64,000 bases of DNA from Candidatus Kryptobacter tengchongensis. GTDB lineage: Bacteria; Bacteroidota; Ignavibacteria; Kryptoniales; Kryptoniaceae. The DNA lies in contig FAON01000012.1 in the NCBI GenBank assembly GCA_001485605.1, positions 62,001 to 126,000 on the forward strand, read 5' to 3'. The notes below the pieces were generated by a model. That model saw nothing but the letters and a program-made list of their open reading frames with translations, was not told the DNA's origin and did not search any database. Both the position numbers and the translations under genes were made by a program. This document shows positions 36,346 through 46,532 of this stretch, piece after piece. Each line of letters opens with the position of its first letter. Within the stretch, counting starts at the first letter, position 1.

Positions 36346-37440
36346 TCAATGTTTAATTTGCTTTGAAATGTTTAGCAATATACCCACTCCAATACAATTT
36401 GAAATCATCGCGCTACCACCATAACTTATAAACGGAAGAGGTATTCCCGTCGGGGGCAAAAGCCCCGAAACAACTCCAATATGAACAAGCGCCGTCAGAA
36501 AAATCAAAAATGTAATCCCAGCAGAAAGAAATTTCCCAAAATCATCAATAGCATATTTTGCAATTCTAATTCCACGATAAAAAAAGGCAAAAAAGATAAA
36601 AATCAAAAACAATGAACCAATAAAGCCATATTCCTCACCAAAAATTGAAAATATATAATCATCATACGCAAGCGGTAGATAAAACTCACGCTGCCTGCTA
36701 TGCCCAGGACCAACCCCAAATAAACCGCCAGTCCCAAGCCCGATCAAAGCCTGCAACGCCTGATATCTAACCCTACCTAATGCACCTCCAGAATCAATAT
36801 AGGCAAGCAATCTTTGTAATCTGTATGGCTCAATTATAGAAAAAAGAACAATCACAGGAAAACTTATTGATAACATAATTGCAAGATGCTTTACCTTAAC
36901 ACCAGCAAGAAAAATCAAAATGATACCTGAAACAAAAATCAAAAATGACATTGTAAAGCTTTTCTGCAATAAAACAAGTCCAGATACAAGCGCAACAACA
37001 AAAAACAAAGGGAAAAAACCAAATTTAAAATCGGTAATTCTCCCACGATTCTTTTCAATCAAATACGCAAGGTAAATCATCATTCCAATTTTTGCAAACT
37101 CTGAAACTTGAAAATTTATCGGACCAATTGAAAGCCACCTTGTCGCATTCCCCTTACCGAATATCAAAACAAGAATCAATAAAATTAACACAGTAATGAA
37201 AATGTAAAGTGCATACTCTCTAATTTTCCTGTAGTCAACAAACACAGCAAATAAAACCATAACTACAAATCCAAGCAATACCCTAAGAAAATGCTTTTCA
37301 AGAAAATAACTTACGGAATTATATCTTGAACTTGCGATATAAAGCGTTGAAGAAAAGACAACCAAAAGCCCGATAAACATCAAAGTGGTGACAAGCAAAA
37401 ACAAAATCCTATCAATATGTTGTTGTTCCGATTTTTTCAT
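36346..37440 (-). CDS. ftsW: SEDS peptidoglycan polymerase FtsW
   Basis: 364 residues, about ten TM helices. Conserved SEDS stretches: GKGNATRWLSIGPINFQVSEFAKIGMMIYLA, the long extracytoplasmic loop with GVGPGHSRQREFYLPLAYDDYIFSIFGEEYGFIG, and PPTGIPLPFISYGGSAM near the end. FtsW polymerises septal lipid II together with the PBP encoded as ftsI in the same cluster. A 4-base overlap with murD implies translational coupling. Confidence 0.95.
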   Translation of the reverse strand: MKKSEQQHIDRILFLLVTTLMFIGLLVVFSSTLYIASSRYNSVSYFLEKHFLRVLLGFVVMVLFAVFVDYRKIREYALYIFITVLILLILVLIFGKGNATRWLSIGPINFQVSEFAKIGMMIYLAYLIEKNRGRITDFKFGFFPLFFVVALVSGLVLLQKSFTMSFLIFVSGIILIFLAGVKVKHLAIMLSISFPVIVLFSIIEPYRLQRLLAYIDSGGALGRVRYQALQALIGLGTGGLFGVGPGHSRQREFYLPLAYDDYIFSIFGEEYGFIGSLFLIFIFFAFFYRGIRIAKYAIDDFGKFLSAGITFLIFLTALVHIGVVSGLLPPTGIPLPFISYGGSAMISNCIGVGILLNISKQIKH

Positions 37441-38819
37441 CTCAACTCATTCACAAGTTTCTTAAAAACCTCTCCCCTATGCTCATAATCCCTGAACATA
37501 TCAAAACTTGCACATGCAGGCGAAAGCAAAACAACATCCCCAGGATTAGCCTCCTCATAAGCTTTTTTCACAGCCTCATCCATTGAATCAACCTTGACGA
37601 CTTTGGTTAAGTTCTTAAACTCGTTATAAATCTTTTCCCTTGACTCACCTATCGCAATTATCAGTTTAACTTTTCTTTTCACAAGATCATAAACTTTTGA
37701 GTAATCATTTCCCTTATCCCTTCCCCCAGCAATTAAAATTATCGGTTCATCAAAACTTTCAAGCGCATACCATAGAGAATTTACATTTGTAGCCTTTGAA
37801 TCATTGATAAACTTAACACCATTTATCTCACGGACAAACTCAAGCCGATGTTCAACCCCCTCAAAACTTCGTAAGCTTTCCCTTATTATTTCATCTTTTA
37901 CTTCCATTGCCCTCGCTGCAAGAGCAGCAGCAAGGGAATTGTAAACATTGTGAATTCCCCTTATTTTTAGCTCCCTCATCTCTAAAATTTTCTCTTTTTT
38001 ATTTTTATAGCTTAAGACAATATGATCATCCTCAATAAATGCACCACACGGCAATTTTTCTACAACGCTAAAAGGTAACTTTACAACATCCAAACCTTCA
38101 ACATACGGCTGAACTATTTCATCATCATAATTGTAAACTGCGAAATCATCCTCTTTTTGATTTTTAAAGATTCTAAACTTTGAAATGACATAATCGCCAA
38201 ATGAATCATACCTATCAAGATGATCAGGGGTTATATTCAATAAAACTGCCACTTTGGGTTTAAAACTTTCAATATGATCAAGTTGAAAACTGCTCACTTC
38301 AAGAACTACAACGCTATCTTCAGTTGCATCAAGGGCGAAATCCGAAAATGGTGTCCCGATATTTCCAGCTACGATTGTTTTAAACCCAGCGGTTTTGAAA
38401 ATATGTCCAATCAAACTTGTCGTCGTTGTTTTTCCATTTGTCCCGGTCACAGCAACAATTGGCGCCCTACAAAACCAAGACGCAACCTCAATCTCGCTCC
38501 ATACTTTAACCCCAAGTTCTGTCGCTCTTTTAACAACAGGCGCGTTTGATGGAACACCAGGGCTTATCACCATGAAATCACAATCATAAACCTTCTCACT
38601 ATGTCCACCAAATTCATATCTTATCCCAAGCGAACTAAGCTCATCTGTTGTAAACTTAACATACTTTATTTCCTCAATATTTTTCATATCACTTATCAAA
38701 ACATCCGCACCAAGTTTTTTAAGAAGCTTTGCCACCGCAAGACCACTTCTTGCTCCTCCAATCACGCTGATTCTTTTGCCACTGATACTTTGAGCTGTCA
38801 AACTCATAAAATTTTTCAT
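37437..38819 (-). CDS. murD: UDP-MurNAc-L-Ala-D-glutamate ligase MurD
   Basis: 460 residues. N-terminal Rossmann SVIGGARSGLAVAKLL, P-loop VAVTGTNGKTTTTSLIG, HPDHLDR-type motif NITPDHLDRYDSF and VKFINDSKATNVNSLWYAL with later LIAGGRDKGNDYS and LLSPACASFDMFRDYEHRG. These are diagnostic for MurD. Adds D-Glu to UDP-MurNAc-L-Ala. Overlaps both mraY and ftsW by four bases. Confidence 0.96.
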   Translation of the reverse strand: MKNFMSLTAQSISGKRISVIGGARSGLAVAKLLKKLGADVLISDMKNIEEIKYVKFTTDELSSLGIRYEFGGHSEKVYDCDFMVISPGVPSNAPVVKRATELGVKVWSEIEVASWFCRAPIVAVTGTNGKTTTTSLIGHIFKTAGFKTIVAGNIGTPFSDFALDATEDSVVVLEVSSFQLDHIESFKPKVAVLLNITPDHLDRYDSFGDYVISKFRIFKNQKEDDFAVYNYDDEIVQPYVEGLDVVKLPFSVVEKLPCGAFIEDDHIVLSYKNKKEKILEMRELKIRGIHNVYNSLAAALAARAMEVKDEIIRESLRSFEGVEHRLEFVREINGVKFINDSKATNVNSLWYALESFDEPIILIAGGRDKGNDYSKVYDLVKRKVKLIIAIGESREKIYNEFKNLTKVVKVDSMDEAVKKAYEEANPGDVVLLSPACASFDMFRDYEHRGEVFKKLVNELR

Positions 38820-39931
38820 CTAATTTTAAATGTGACCAAGCTTAAAATTGAAAAAATTATTGCGATGATATAAAACCTTATCACAATCTTTGGTTCATCC
38901 CACCCAAGAAGTTCAAAATGGTGATGAATTGGCGCCATTTTGAAAACTCTTCTCCCTTCACCATATTTTCTCTTTGTATACTTAAAATAAAGACGCTGAA
39001 TTATCACGCTCAATGTCTCTATAACGAAAATGCCACCGAAGACCGGAAGCAAAAGTTCTTTCTTTATCATCACTGAAACCGCACCAATTATTCCACCAAG
39101 TGCGAGCGAGCCAGTATCCCCCATAAAAACCTGTGCCGGATAAGCATTAAACCATAAAAATCCCAGTGATGCACCAACAAGTGCAGAAAGAAAAACGGCA
39201 AGCTCTCCAGAACCACGAAGATAAACTATACTTAAATATCTACTGAACTCAATATGTCCCGAAACATAAGCCATAACCGTAAGCGTTAAAGCAGCAATCC
39301 CAACAGTTCCAATTGCAAGCCCATCAAGCCCGTCTGTTAAATTCACAGCGTTTGATGTCGCAGTTATTATAAAAACGATAACGGGAATATAAATCCACCA
39401 ATAAACATAATCCCAATTCAAATTCTTTATAAACGGTAATGTCGTTATAGTTTCTATCCCATCAAATTCGGGCGAATTATAAAGTATAACTCCAACAATT
39501 AAACCAATGCTTATTTGTCCTATCAACTTATACCTTGCAATCAAACCTTTCGGATATTTCTTAACAACCTTGAGATAATCATCAATAAAACCAACGATTC
39601 CAAGCCAAATCGTGACAAGAATTATCAGCCAAACATACATATTTTTCAAATCCCCCCATAACAAAATCGGCACAAGAATCCCAAGGTGAATTATTAAACC
39701 ACCCATCGTTGGGGTTCCCGCCTTAGCCTTATGTCTTTCGGGTCCATCCTCACGAACCATCTCACCAATTTGTTTCTCCTTCAATTTATTAATTATCTTC
39801 GGTCCAAACCAGAAACAAATAATCAAAGAAGTTAACACAGCAAGACCACTTCTAAATGTTATGAACTTGAAAGCGTCAAATCCAGGAGGTGCATACAACC
39901 TATTTATCCAATCAAAAAGATAATATAACAT
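38816..39931 (-). CDS. mraY: Phospho-MurNAc-pentapeptide transferase MraY
   Basis: 371 residues, about ten TM helices. Conserved cytoplasmic loops: KAGTPTMGGLIIH, the Asp pair region in NAVNLTDGLDGLAIG, FMGDTGSLALGG and the HHHFELLGW loop near the C-terminus. It makes lipid I by moving phospho-MurNAc-pentapeptide to undecaprenyl phosphate. Starts four bases after the murF stop. Confidence 0.96.
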   Translation of the reverse strand: MLYYLFDWINRLYAPPGFDAFKFITFRSGLAVLTSLIICFWFGPKIINKLKEKQIGEMVREDGPERHKAKAGTPTMGGLIIHLGILVPILLWGDLKNMYVWLIILVTIWLGIVGFIDDYLKVVKKYPKGLIARYKLIGQISIGLIVGVILYNSPEFDGIETITTLPFIKNLNWDYVYWWIYIPVIVFIITATSNAVNLTDGLDGLAIGTVGIAALTLTVMAYVSGHIEFSRYLSIVYLRGSGELAVFLSALVGASLGFLWFNAYPAQVFMGDTGSLALGGIIGAVSVMIKKELLLPVFGGIFVIETLSVIIQRLYFKYTKRKYGEGRRVFKMAPIHHHFELLGWDEPKIVIRFYIIAIIFSILSLVTFKIR

Positions 39932-39935
39932 TACC

Positions 39936-41330
39936 TCAAGCCCCTATAAGTTTTATAAATTTTTCAACCACTTCTTCCATTTGCATACCTCTTGAACCTT
40001 TTACAAGAATTACATCTCCTTTCCCCACCACCTCAAAAAGATGATAAACAAGCAGATCCTTATCGTCAAAATGCATCGCATGTTTTATCAAACTTGAAGC
40101 AACCTCATAAGCATAGTGCATAGCTGAACCATAAGTAAATAAATAATCAATTCCAAACTCAGCCACCTTCCGACCAACTTCCCTATGTGCCTCCTCGGAA
40201 TATGACCCAAGTTCAAGCATATCACCAAGCACCGCGATTCTTTTACCCGAACATTTTATCTGCACGAGCGTTTTAAGTGACGCCACCATGGAATCAGGAT
40301 TTGCATTGTATGTGTCATTTATCACCGTTATCCCTTTTATCTTCACGACTTCCATCCGCTTTGAAAATGGTTTATAAGATTGCAAAGCCTTCTTGATAAG
40401 CGAAAGCGGAACCCCAAACTTTAATCCAACCGCAAACGCACAAAGTGCATTCATCACAAGATGCTCGCCTGGAATTGCCAGTTTCAAAACTTGCTCCTTT
40501 CCATTGAATTTGACTTTAAATTTAAATCTTGCAAGCGAATCAAATTCAATTATTTCCCCTTTAACATCCGCATCTTCCGAAAAGCCAAATGTGATTTTGT
40601 CTTTAAATTTTTCACCCATCTTCTTTAAATACACATCATCAACATTAACAAAAACAAATCCCTTTCTCTCATAAAGATAATCAAATAGCGAACCTTCTTC
40701 CCTTGCAACCCCCTCAAGGTTTTCAAAAAATTCAATATGCTCCCGTCCTATGTTCGTTATCAAACCATAATTTGGCTCTGCAACTTCACACAAATATCTA
40801 ACCTCGCCAAAATGATTCGTCCCAAACTCAACCACCGCAATTTGATGTCTTTTTCTAAGTTTGAAAAGCGTCAGCGGAACACCAATTTGATTATTAAGAT
40901 TTCCCTCCGATTTTAAAACTCTATATCTTTGCCCGAGAACCGACGCTACCATCTCTTTCGTAGTTGTTTTACCATTACTCCCAGCAATGGCAATTATTGG
41001 AATGTCAAAATCTTTCCTATAAGCATTCGCAAGCCTGCCAAGCGCTTTTAAAGTATCATCAACAGCAATTAAAACCTTCCCTTTGAATTTTCCCACATTT
41101 TTTTCAAACCATTCAGAATTAACCACGCAAGCAACAGCACCCTTTCTAAAAGCAGATTTAACAAAATCATGACCATCAAATTTTTCTCCCTTTATCGCAA
41201 AAAATATCTCGCCTTTCTTTATCCTCCTTGAATCAGTTGAAACTCCGACAATCCTCTTCCCTTCAATCTTTCTCAAATTCATCGCGGAAACAAAACCCAT
41301 GCCTTCTATGTGCTTAATACTTAAACTCAA
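39936..41330 (-). CDS. murF: UDP-MurNAc-tripeptide D-alanyl-D-alanine ligase MurF
   Basis: 464 residues. VSTDSRRIKKGEIFFAIKG at the N-terminus, P-loop IAGSNGKTTTKEMVASVL, VEFGTNHFGEVRYL and VINDTYNANPDSMVASL are the MurF landmarks. Adds D-Ala-D-Ala to complete the pentapeptide precursor. It follows murE by two bases. Confidence 0.95.
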   Translation of the reverse strand: MSLSIKHIEGMGFVSAMNLRKIEGKRIVGVSTDSRRIKKGEIFFAIKGEKFDGHDFVKSAFRKGAVACVVNSEWFEKNVGKFKGKVLIAVDDTLKALGRLANAYRKDFDIPIIAIAGSNGKTTTKEMVASVLGQRYRVLKSEGNLNNQIGVPLTLFKLRKRHQIAVVEFGTNHFGEVRYLCEVAEPNYGLITNIGREHIEFFENLEGVAREEGSLFDYLYERKGFVFVNVDDVYLKKMGEKFKDKITFGFSEDADVKGEIIEFDSLARFKFKVKFNGKEQVLKLAIPGEHLVMNALCAFAVGLKFGVPLSLIKKALQSYKPFSKRMEVVKIKGITVINDTYNANPDSMVASLKTLVQIKCSGKRIAVLGDMLELGSYSEEAHREVGRKVAEFGIDYLFTYGSAMHYAYEVASSLIKHAMHFDDKDLLVYHLFEVVGKGDVILVKGSRGMQMEEVVEKFIKLIGA

Positions 41331-41332
41331 CT

Positions 41333-42823
41333 TTATACCTTTCTTTTAGTTTGAAAAAACTCCAAAACAACCTGACTATCGCTAAATGGAATTTTTACAT
41401 CCCTTACTATTTGATACTCCTCATGCCCTTTCCCAGCAATCAAAACTATATCGCCTTTCTCTGCCATCTCAAGCGCCCTCCAAATTGCTTCCTTACGGTC
41501 AACAAAAATGTAATAAACCGAATTTATCTTTACCCCCTCAAGAATATCAGATATGATTTTTTCAGGATCTTCAAACCTTGGATTATCCGAAGTTATAACT
41601 GTGATATCACTTTTCTCGGTTGAAATTCTTCCCATTATTGGTCTTTTACCTTTATCCCTATCACCACCACATCCAAAAACAGTTATCAGTTTTCCTCCGC
41701 CAGTTTGTTCCTTCAATTTCAAAATCGTATCAATACATTTTTCAAGCGCATCGGGTGTATGTGCATAATCAATTATCACAGTATAACCATCTGGCGAAAT
41801 CATCCTTTCAAATCTCCCCTTGACATTTTCAAGTTTTTCAATCCCCTTTTTTATATCTTCATATTCAACTCCAAGAGCATAACCGACCGCAACTGCAGAA
41901 AGAATGTTATAAACATTGAACTCACCAATTAATTTTGAATTTATCTCAAGTGCATTTTCCGTTGGGGTTTGAATAACAACATATGTCCCCTCAAAACCCA
42001 ACCTCACATCCTTAACCTTGATATCTGCTCTTTCGCTCTTTCCATAAGATAATCTCATCGCTTTTGTATCAGCGACAATTCTTTCGCCGTTTGGATCATC
42101 AATATTGTAAATTGCATAAGCAGATTGCTTTAATGAATCAAACAAAATTTTCTTTGCTTGTAAATACGCCTCAAATGTCCGATGAAAATCAAGATGATCT
42201 TGTGTTAAGTTTGTAAAAACACCGACATCAAAATCAAGACCATAAACACGATCAAGTGCCAAAGCATGTGATGAAACTTCCATTGCACACGCCGAAATCC
42301 CTCTTTCAATCATCTTGCTCAAAAACATATTAATTTCAGCTGACTCTGGCGTTGTCTGTCCAGCTGGGATTATCTCATCTTCAATTACATAGTTTATCGT
42401 CCCAATTAAACCAGTTTTTAAACCAGATGATTCAAGAATTGATTTAATAAGATGGGTTGTCGTTGTTTTCCCATTCGTTCCAGTTACACCTATAAGCTTT
42501 AACTTTTGCGACGGGAAATCGTAAAACGCAGACGAAATGAGCGCAAGTGCTTTCCTTGAATCAGCAACGACAACCTTCGCAACTCCTCTTTCAACAAAAT
42601 AACTATCTTCTATCACATCATCTTCAAGCACAACTGCAACCGCACCAGAAAGCACAGCCTCTGGAATAAATCTATGCCCATCAACATTTAAGCCTTTTAT
42701 CGCAACGAAAAGATCCCCTTCATTAACCACACGGGAGTCATAAGCAATACCCTTTATCTCAAGATTTTCATCACCAACGAATCTCTTAACCTTAAGATAT
42801 TTTAAAATTCTGGAAAGATTCAT
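41333..42823 (-). CDS. murE: UDP-MurNAc-tripeptide synthetase MurE (mDAP type)
   Basis: 496 residues from ATG at 42823, which overlaps the ftsI stop as ATGA; an upstream TTG at 42835 is less likely. P-loop LIGVTGTNGKTTTTHLIK, NLTQDHLDFHRTFEAYLQAK, and the specificity motif DNPR in SDNPRFEDPEKI, which in characterised MurE enzymes goes with meso-diaminopimelate. So the wall peptide is predicted to carry mDAP at position 3. Confidence 0.95.
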   Translation of the reverse strand: MNLSRILKYLKVKRFVGDENLEIKGIAYDSRVVNEGDLFVAIKGLNVDGHRFIPEAVLSGAVAVVLEDDVIEDSYFVERGVAKVVVADSRKALALISSAFYDFPSQKLKLIGVTGTNGKTTTTHLIKSILESSGLKTGLIGTINYVIEDEIIPAGQTTPESAEINMFLSKMIERGISACAMEVSSHALALDRVYGLDFDVGVFTNLTQDHLDFHRTFEAYLQAKKILFDSLKQSAYAIYNIDDPNGERIVADTKAMRLSYGKSERADIKVKDVRLGFEGTYVVIQTPTENALEINSKLIGEFNVYNILSAVAVGYALGVEYEDIKKGIEKLENVKGRFERMISPDGYTVIIDYAHTPDALEKCIDTILKLKEQTGGGKLITVFGCGGDRDKGKRPIMGRISTEKSDITVITSDNPRFEDPEKIISDILEGVKINSVYYIFVDRKEAIWRALEMAEKGDIVLIAGKGHEEYQIVRDVKIPFSDSQVVLEFFQTKRKV

Positions 42824-44856
42824 CTTTCGTTCCAACTTACTTTTAAATCATCCCGACAGTAAAGAACGCATTCCATCCCAGGTTTTATCTTTGTTCCTGG
42901 CTTTGGGTTTTGCTCAACAACTATACCAGACCCAACAATGCTAACTTTTAGATCAAAGGATGAAATTCTCTCAAGTGCGGAACGAATGCTTAAATTTTTT
43001 AAATTGGGCATCAAATTAACACTTTCAACATTTTCTGTCTCTGTTTTTTCTAAAAATGATATTTTCTCGCTTTTACCAGCAGTGAAATCTTTTCTACCTG
43101 GTTCAAACTCAATTGGAGATAAATTGCTTAACTGTTCCGCGATTCTTCTAAAAACAGGCGCTGCAACGATTCCACCAGCATAGTTTTTCTCGGGTGATTC
43201 AAGCATGACAAAGCATACATATTTTGGTTTATCAACAGGAAAAAACCCAACAAATGAAGCACGATAATGTGATTTTGAATAAAAACCGAACTCATACATC
43301 TGCGCTGTGCCAGTTTTCCCAGCAATTCTTAAACCTTCAACTTTTGCCTGAACCCCAGTGCCTTCATTTACAACTTCTTCAAGTATATCTGTTAAAACCT
43401 TCGCCGTTGACTCTGAAATAACCCTTCTGATTTTGACAACTGGAAAACTCTTGACAACTTCACCCCTTGAATTGATTATCTCCTTTACTATTCTTGGTTT
43501 AAACAGAATTCCCCCGTTTGCAATACTCGCATAAGCCATTGCAATCTGTAGTGCCGTTGCCCTCAATTCATACCCGAAAGACATGTAAATTTTTGTCGCA
43601 GGAGACCATTTATCAGGCACTTTTACCTCCCCTCGTGCTTCCGCAGGAAGCTCAATGCCAGTATAAGTCCCGAAACCAAAGTTTTTGATATGCCTATAAA
43701 ATTCAATTTTATCAAGCTCAAGCCCAAGCTTCGCCATCCCTATATTACTTGAATACTTCAAAACCTCCCTAAAACTCAAAAAACTGTTGGGTTTAAAATC
43801 AATTACCCTAACCCCTCGTATGATGCTTTTACCTCCTTCAACATCCACTTTTAAATTTAACTTTGACGGATCCTTCTCAAGTAAAAGCGAAGCTGGAACA
43901 ATTTTAAATGTTGAGCCTGGTTCAAAAGCGTCAATGATTGCTCTATTTTTGAATCTTTCCGAATCAAATAACCAATAATTATTTGGATTAAAATTTGGAT
44001 AATTCGCAAGCCCAAGTATATCCCCAGTCCACGGATCAACAACTATTACAACCCCACTTTTTGCTTTAAATTCTTTTACCGCTTTCTCAAGCTCCGTTTC
44101 AATTATCGTTTGAACGCCAACATCTATCGTCAATTTTAAATTATACCCATCAATTGGCTCAACTTTTTCAATCTCAACCGACGCCTTCACATCACCAAGC
44201 GCATCTCTCGTCAATTTCATAAAACCATTTTCCCCTCTTAAAATTTTATCAAATTCAAGTTCAATCCCCATCAAAGCTTCACCATCGCTATTAACAACTC
44301 CAAGCACATGGCTTGCAAGATTATCATACGGATAATATCTCTTAAACTTCTCAATTTTAATTATCCCCCGATAAATCTCCTTTTCTCGGCGTGACCTCAA
44401 ACCGTTCACAAATTCATCAAATTTAGCAATTGCTTCGGATGTTGCGTTCTTAACAAGCCAGATAAATCTTTTATCACTTTCTCGCAATTTTTCAAGATAA
44501 TCTCTTTTCTCACCCCCAAAAATTCTCACAAGCTTATCCGCAACTTTATCCACATTTGCACCAATTTTCTTCAAATAAAATGGGTCCGCACCGATATCCG
44601 CTACAATATGATTTGTCACAAGAATCCGCCCTTCTCTATCAAATATCAAACCACGCTTTGCTGGTAAAGTTATCTTTGTGTAATACTGAACATTTGAAAG
44701 GGAAACATAATACCTGTGGTCAAAAATCTGAACCTTTAAAAGTCTCAACACAATAAATACAATAAACACGATGAAAAGATAAAACAAAAAGTTCAACCTA
44801 CTTTTAAAAACAATCCCAAAATCTTTTCCAGCATTATTTTTAACTTCAAGACTCAC
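42820..44856 (-). CDS. ftsI: Septal penicillin-binding protein FtsI with PASTA domain
   Basis: 678 residues. One N-terminal TM helix (LNFLFYLFIVFIVFIVLRLL), a PBP dimerisation domain (FDREGRILVTNHIVADIGAD) and a transpeptidase domain with the three active-site motifs S315-T-F-K318, S369-S-N371 and K514-T-G516. The last ~60 residues form one PASTA domain (PNLKNLSIRSALERI, VEQNPKPGTKIKPGMECVLY), as in SpoVD-type PBPs and many FCB FtsI proteins rather than E. coli FtsI. Cross-links septal peptidoglycan with FtsW. The start overlaps the ftsL end by four bases. Confidence 0.94.
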   Translation of the reverse strand: MSLEVKNNAGKDFGIVFKSRLNFLFYLFIVFIVFIVLRLLKVQIFDHRYYVSLSNVQYYTKITLPAKRGLIFDREGRILVTNHIVADIGADPFYLKKIGANVDKVADKLVRIFGGEKRDYLEKLRESDKRFIWLVKNATSEAIAKFDEFVNGLRSRREKEIYRGIIKIEKFKRYYPYDNLASHVLGVVNSDGEALMGIELEFDKILRGENGFMKLTRDALGDVKASVEIEKVEPIDGYNLKLTIDVGVQTIIETELEKAVKEFKAKSGVVIVVDPWTGDILGLANYPNFNPNNYWLFDSERFKNRAIIDAFEPGSTFKIVPASLLLEKDPSKLNLKVDVEGGKSIIRGVRVIDFKPNSFLSFREVLKYSSNIGMAKLGLELDKIEFYRHIKNFGFGTYTGIELPAEARGEVKVPDKWSPATKIYMSFGYELRATALQIAMAYASIANGGILFKPRIVKEIINSRGEVVKSFPVVKIRRVISESTAKVLTDILEEVVNEGTGVQAKVEGLRIAGKTGTAQMYEFGFYSKSHYRASFVGFFPVDKPKYVCFVMLESPEKNYAGGIVAAPVFRRIAEQLSNLSPIEFEPGRKDFTAGKSEKISFLEKTETENVESVNLMPNLKNLSIRSALERISSFDLKVSIVGSGIVVEQNPKPGTKIKPGMECVLYCRDDLKVSWNER

Positions 44857-45140
44857 TTCCTTATCACAATTTCTTTTGAGTTTACCTTCGGGAAAGTAAG
44901 CCCGAGATTTTGCCTTGCATACGGAACGATATAATTTACCGAAACGAGCTTTTCATACCTCGCCTCAAGAAGCAATTTCTCCATTTTCAACTGTTCAAGC
45001 CTTCTTTCAAGTTTAACAATCTCATCAGCTCTTCTATCAACAATGAAAGAATTCCATATATACACAACCGTTATCAAGCCAGCAAATAAAAGAAAAATAA
45101 AAATCTTCGCTCCAGTTATTTTATCTTTTTCCTTACTCAT
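44853..45140 (-). CDS. ftsL: FtsL-like division protein
   Basis: 95 residues: short charged N-terminus, one TM helix (about 11-30, AKIFIFLLFAGLITVVYIWN) and a coiled coil rich in leucine and charge (ADEIVKLERRLEQLKMEKLLLEARYEKL), then a VPYARQNLGLTFPK turn like the end of FtsL/DivIC proteins. FtsL sequence is poorly conserved; topology, size and the place between rsmH and ftsI carry the call. Four-base overlaps on both sides. Confidence 0.82.
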   Translation of the reverse strand: MSKEKDKITGAKIFIFLLFAGLITVVYIWNSFIVDRRADEIVKLERRLEQLKMEKLLLEARYEKLVSVNYIVPYARQNLGLTFPKVNSKEIVIRK

Positions 45141-46072
45141 GGAAATTCAAAAATTTTTTCTCCAGCTCTCAACTTTGCACTCCTCGCCCTTGGATTTGAA
45201 CTTATCTCTCTTTCACTTGGAACGACAGGTTTCTTCGTGAGAATTTTTATCACTTGAACTTTCCCACATCTACACTCTGAAACATCAGGCGGACAAATAC
45301 ATCTTCTTTCATTGCTTTTGAAAAATGCCTTCACAATTCTATCTTCAAGTGAATGATAAGAGATAACAACAATCCTTCCACCCCTCTCAATAATATCAAT
45401 CACGGAGTCAAGCGCAATTTTTAAATTGTCAAGTTCTTTATTCACAGCTATTCTTAAACCTTGGAAGACCCTTGCAAGAACTTTTAATCTATATTTTTTG
45501 CTTGCAACTTTATCAATTATCTTCACAAGCTCGCCGGTCGTTTCTATCCTTTTTCTCTGCCTATATCTTACAATTTCCCTTGCTATCGCCCTTGCCCTTG
45601 GCTCTTCCCCAAACCTGAAAATTATATCAGATATTTCCCTTTCAGAATAATTGTTCAAGATATATTCAGCTGTCAACTCATAGCCTCTGTCCATTCTCAT
45701 ATCAAGTTTATCATCAAATCTGAAACTAAAACCGCCACCATGGTCAAGCTGAAAAGATGAAACCCCGAGATCAAGCAAAAAACCTGTTATTTTTTCCACA
45801 CCAATTTCTTTCAAGCTTTCCTTCACACTTGCATAATTTTTGTTAAGGATCAAAATCCTTTCCCCAAAACTTTTCAACCTCTCACTTGCAAATTTCACCG
45901 CCTCTGGATCAATATCAAAACCTATAACTTTTGCATTCGTCCTCTTTAAAATTTCCTCGCTGTGACCTCCACCTCCAATGGTTCCATCAACATAAATCCC
46001 ATCGTCCCTCGTTATCAAAAATTTCATCACCTCATCAACCATCACAGGTATGTGAAAAACTTTTTCCATCAT
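45137..46072 (-). CDS. rsmH: 16S rRNA m4C1402 methyltransferase RsmH
   Basis: 311 residues. SAM-binding motif VDGTIGGGGHSEEIL, then GFLLDLGVSSFQLDHGGGFSFRFDDKLDMRM and late VVISYHSLEDRIVKAFFK, all conserved in RsmH (MraW). Methylates N4 of C1402 in 16S rRNA. Second gene of the division/cell-wall cluster, overlapping mraZ by four bases. Confidence 0.96.
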   Translation of the reverse strand: MMEKVFHIPVMVDEVMKFLITRDDGIYVDGTIGGGGHSEEILKRTNAKVIGFDIDPEAVKFASERLKSFGERILILNKNYASVKESLKEIGVEKITGFLLDLGVSSFQLDHGGGFSFRFDDKLDMRMDRGYELTAEYILNNYSEREISDIIFRFGEEPRARAIAREIVRYRQRKRIETTGELVKIIDKVASKKYRLKVLARVFQGLRIAVNKELDNLKIALDSVIDIIERGGRIVVISYHSLEDRIVKAFFKSNERRCICPPDVSECRCGKVQVIKILTKKPVVPSEREISSNPRARSAKLRAGEKIFEFP

Positions 46073-46515
46073 TTCATTCCCAAAACTTTTTCTGCAATGC
46101 TTTCATAACTTTCAGGTTGAGTATTAACATATTCATTAAAGACCTCTGGATTCCATATCTCAATTCTATCAAGAGCACCAATTATAAGTGCCTCTTTATC
46201 AATTTTCGCAAACTCAAGAAGATTTTTTGGAATCATTATCCTTGATTGGTTGTCAAGCGTGACCTCAACAGCCCACATCAAAAGAATTCTAACTAACAAC
46301 CGATGCTGTGGATTAAATGTGTTCAGCTCTTTTAATCTTTTCTCAAGCTTTTCCCATTCATCAAGCGGAAACAGAAAAAGGCAAGTCTCAGTGCCCCTTG
46401 TGATCACAAAAGTTTCATTTGCCTCTGGCGAAAGATACTTACGCATCCTCGCCGGGATGCTCACTCGCCCTTTCTCGTCCACTGCGTATATGTAACTTCC
46501 TTTAAATGATGACAT
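46069..46515 (-). CDS. mraZ: Transcriptional regulator MraZ
   Basis: 148 residues with two SpoVT/AbrB-like domains, each with the DEKGRVSIPARMR / DNQSRIMIPKNLL motif. MraZ is a ring-forming DNA-binding protein that in E. coli represses its own operon by binding short direct repeats near the promoter. Here three matching repeats lie at 46533-46557, just before the ATG. First gene of the cluster. No Shine-Dalgarno sequence is visible. Confidence 0.95.
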   Translation of the reverse strand: MSSFKGSYIYAVDEKGRVSIPARMRKYLSPEANETFVITRGTETCLFLFPLDEWEKLEKRLKELNTFNPQHRLLVRILLMWAVEVTLDNQSRIMIPKNLLEFAKIDKEALIIGALDRIEIWNPEVFNEYVNTQPESYESIAEKVLGMK

Positions 46516-46532
46516 AAAAACTTAATTTTTTT

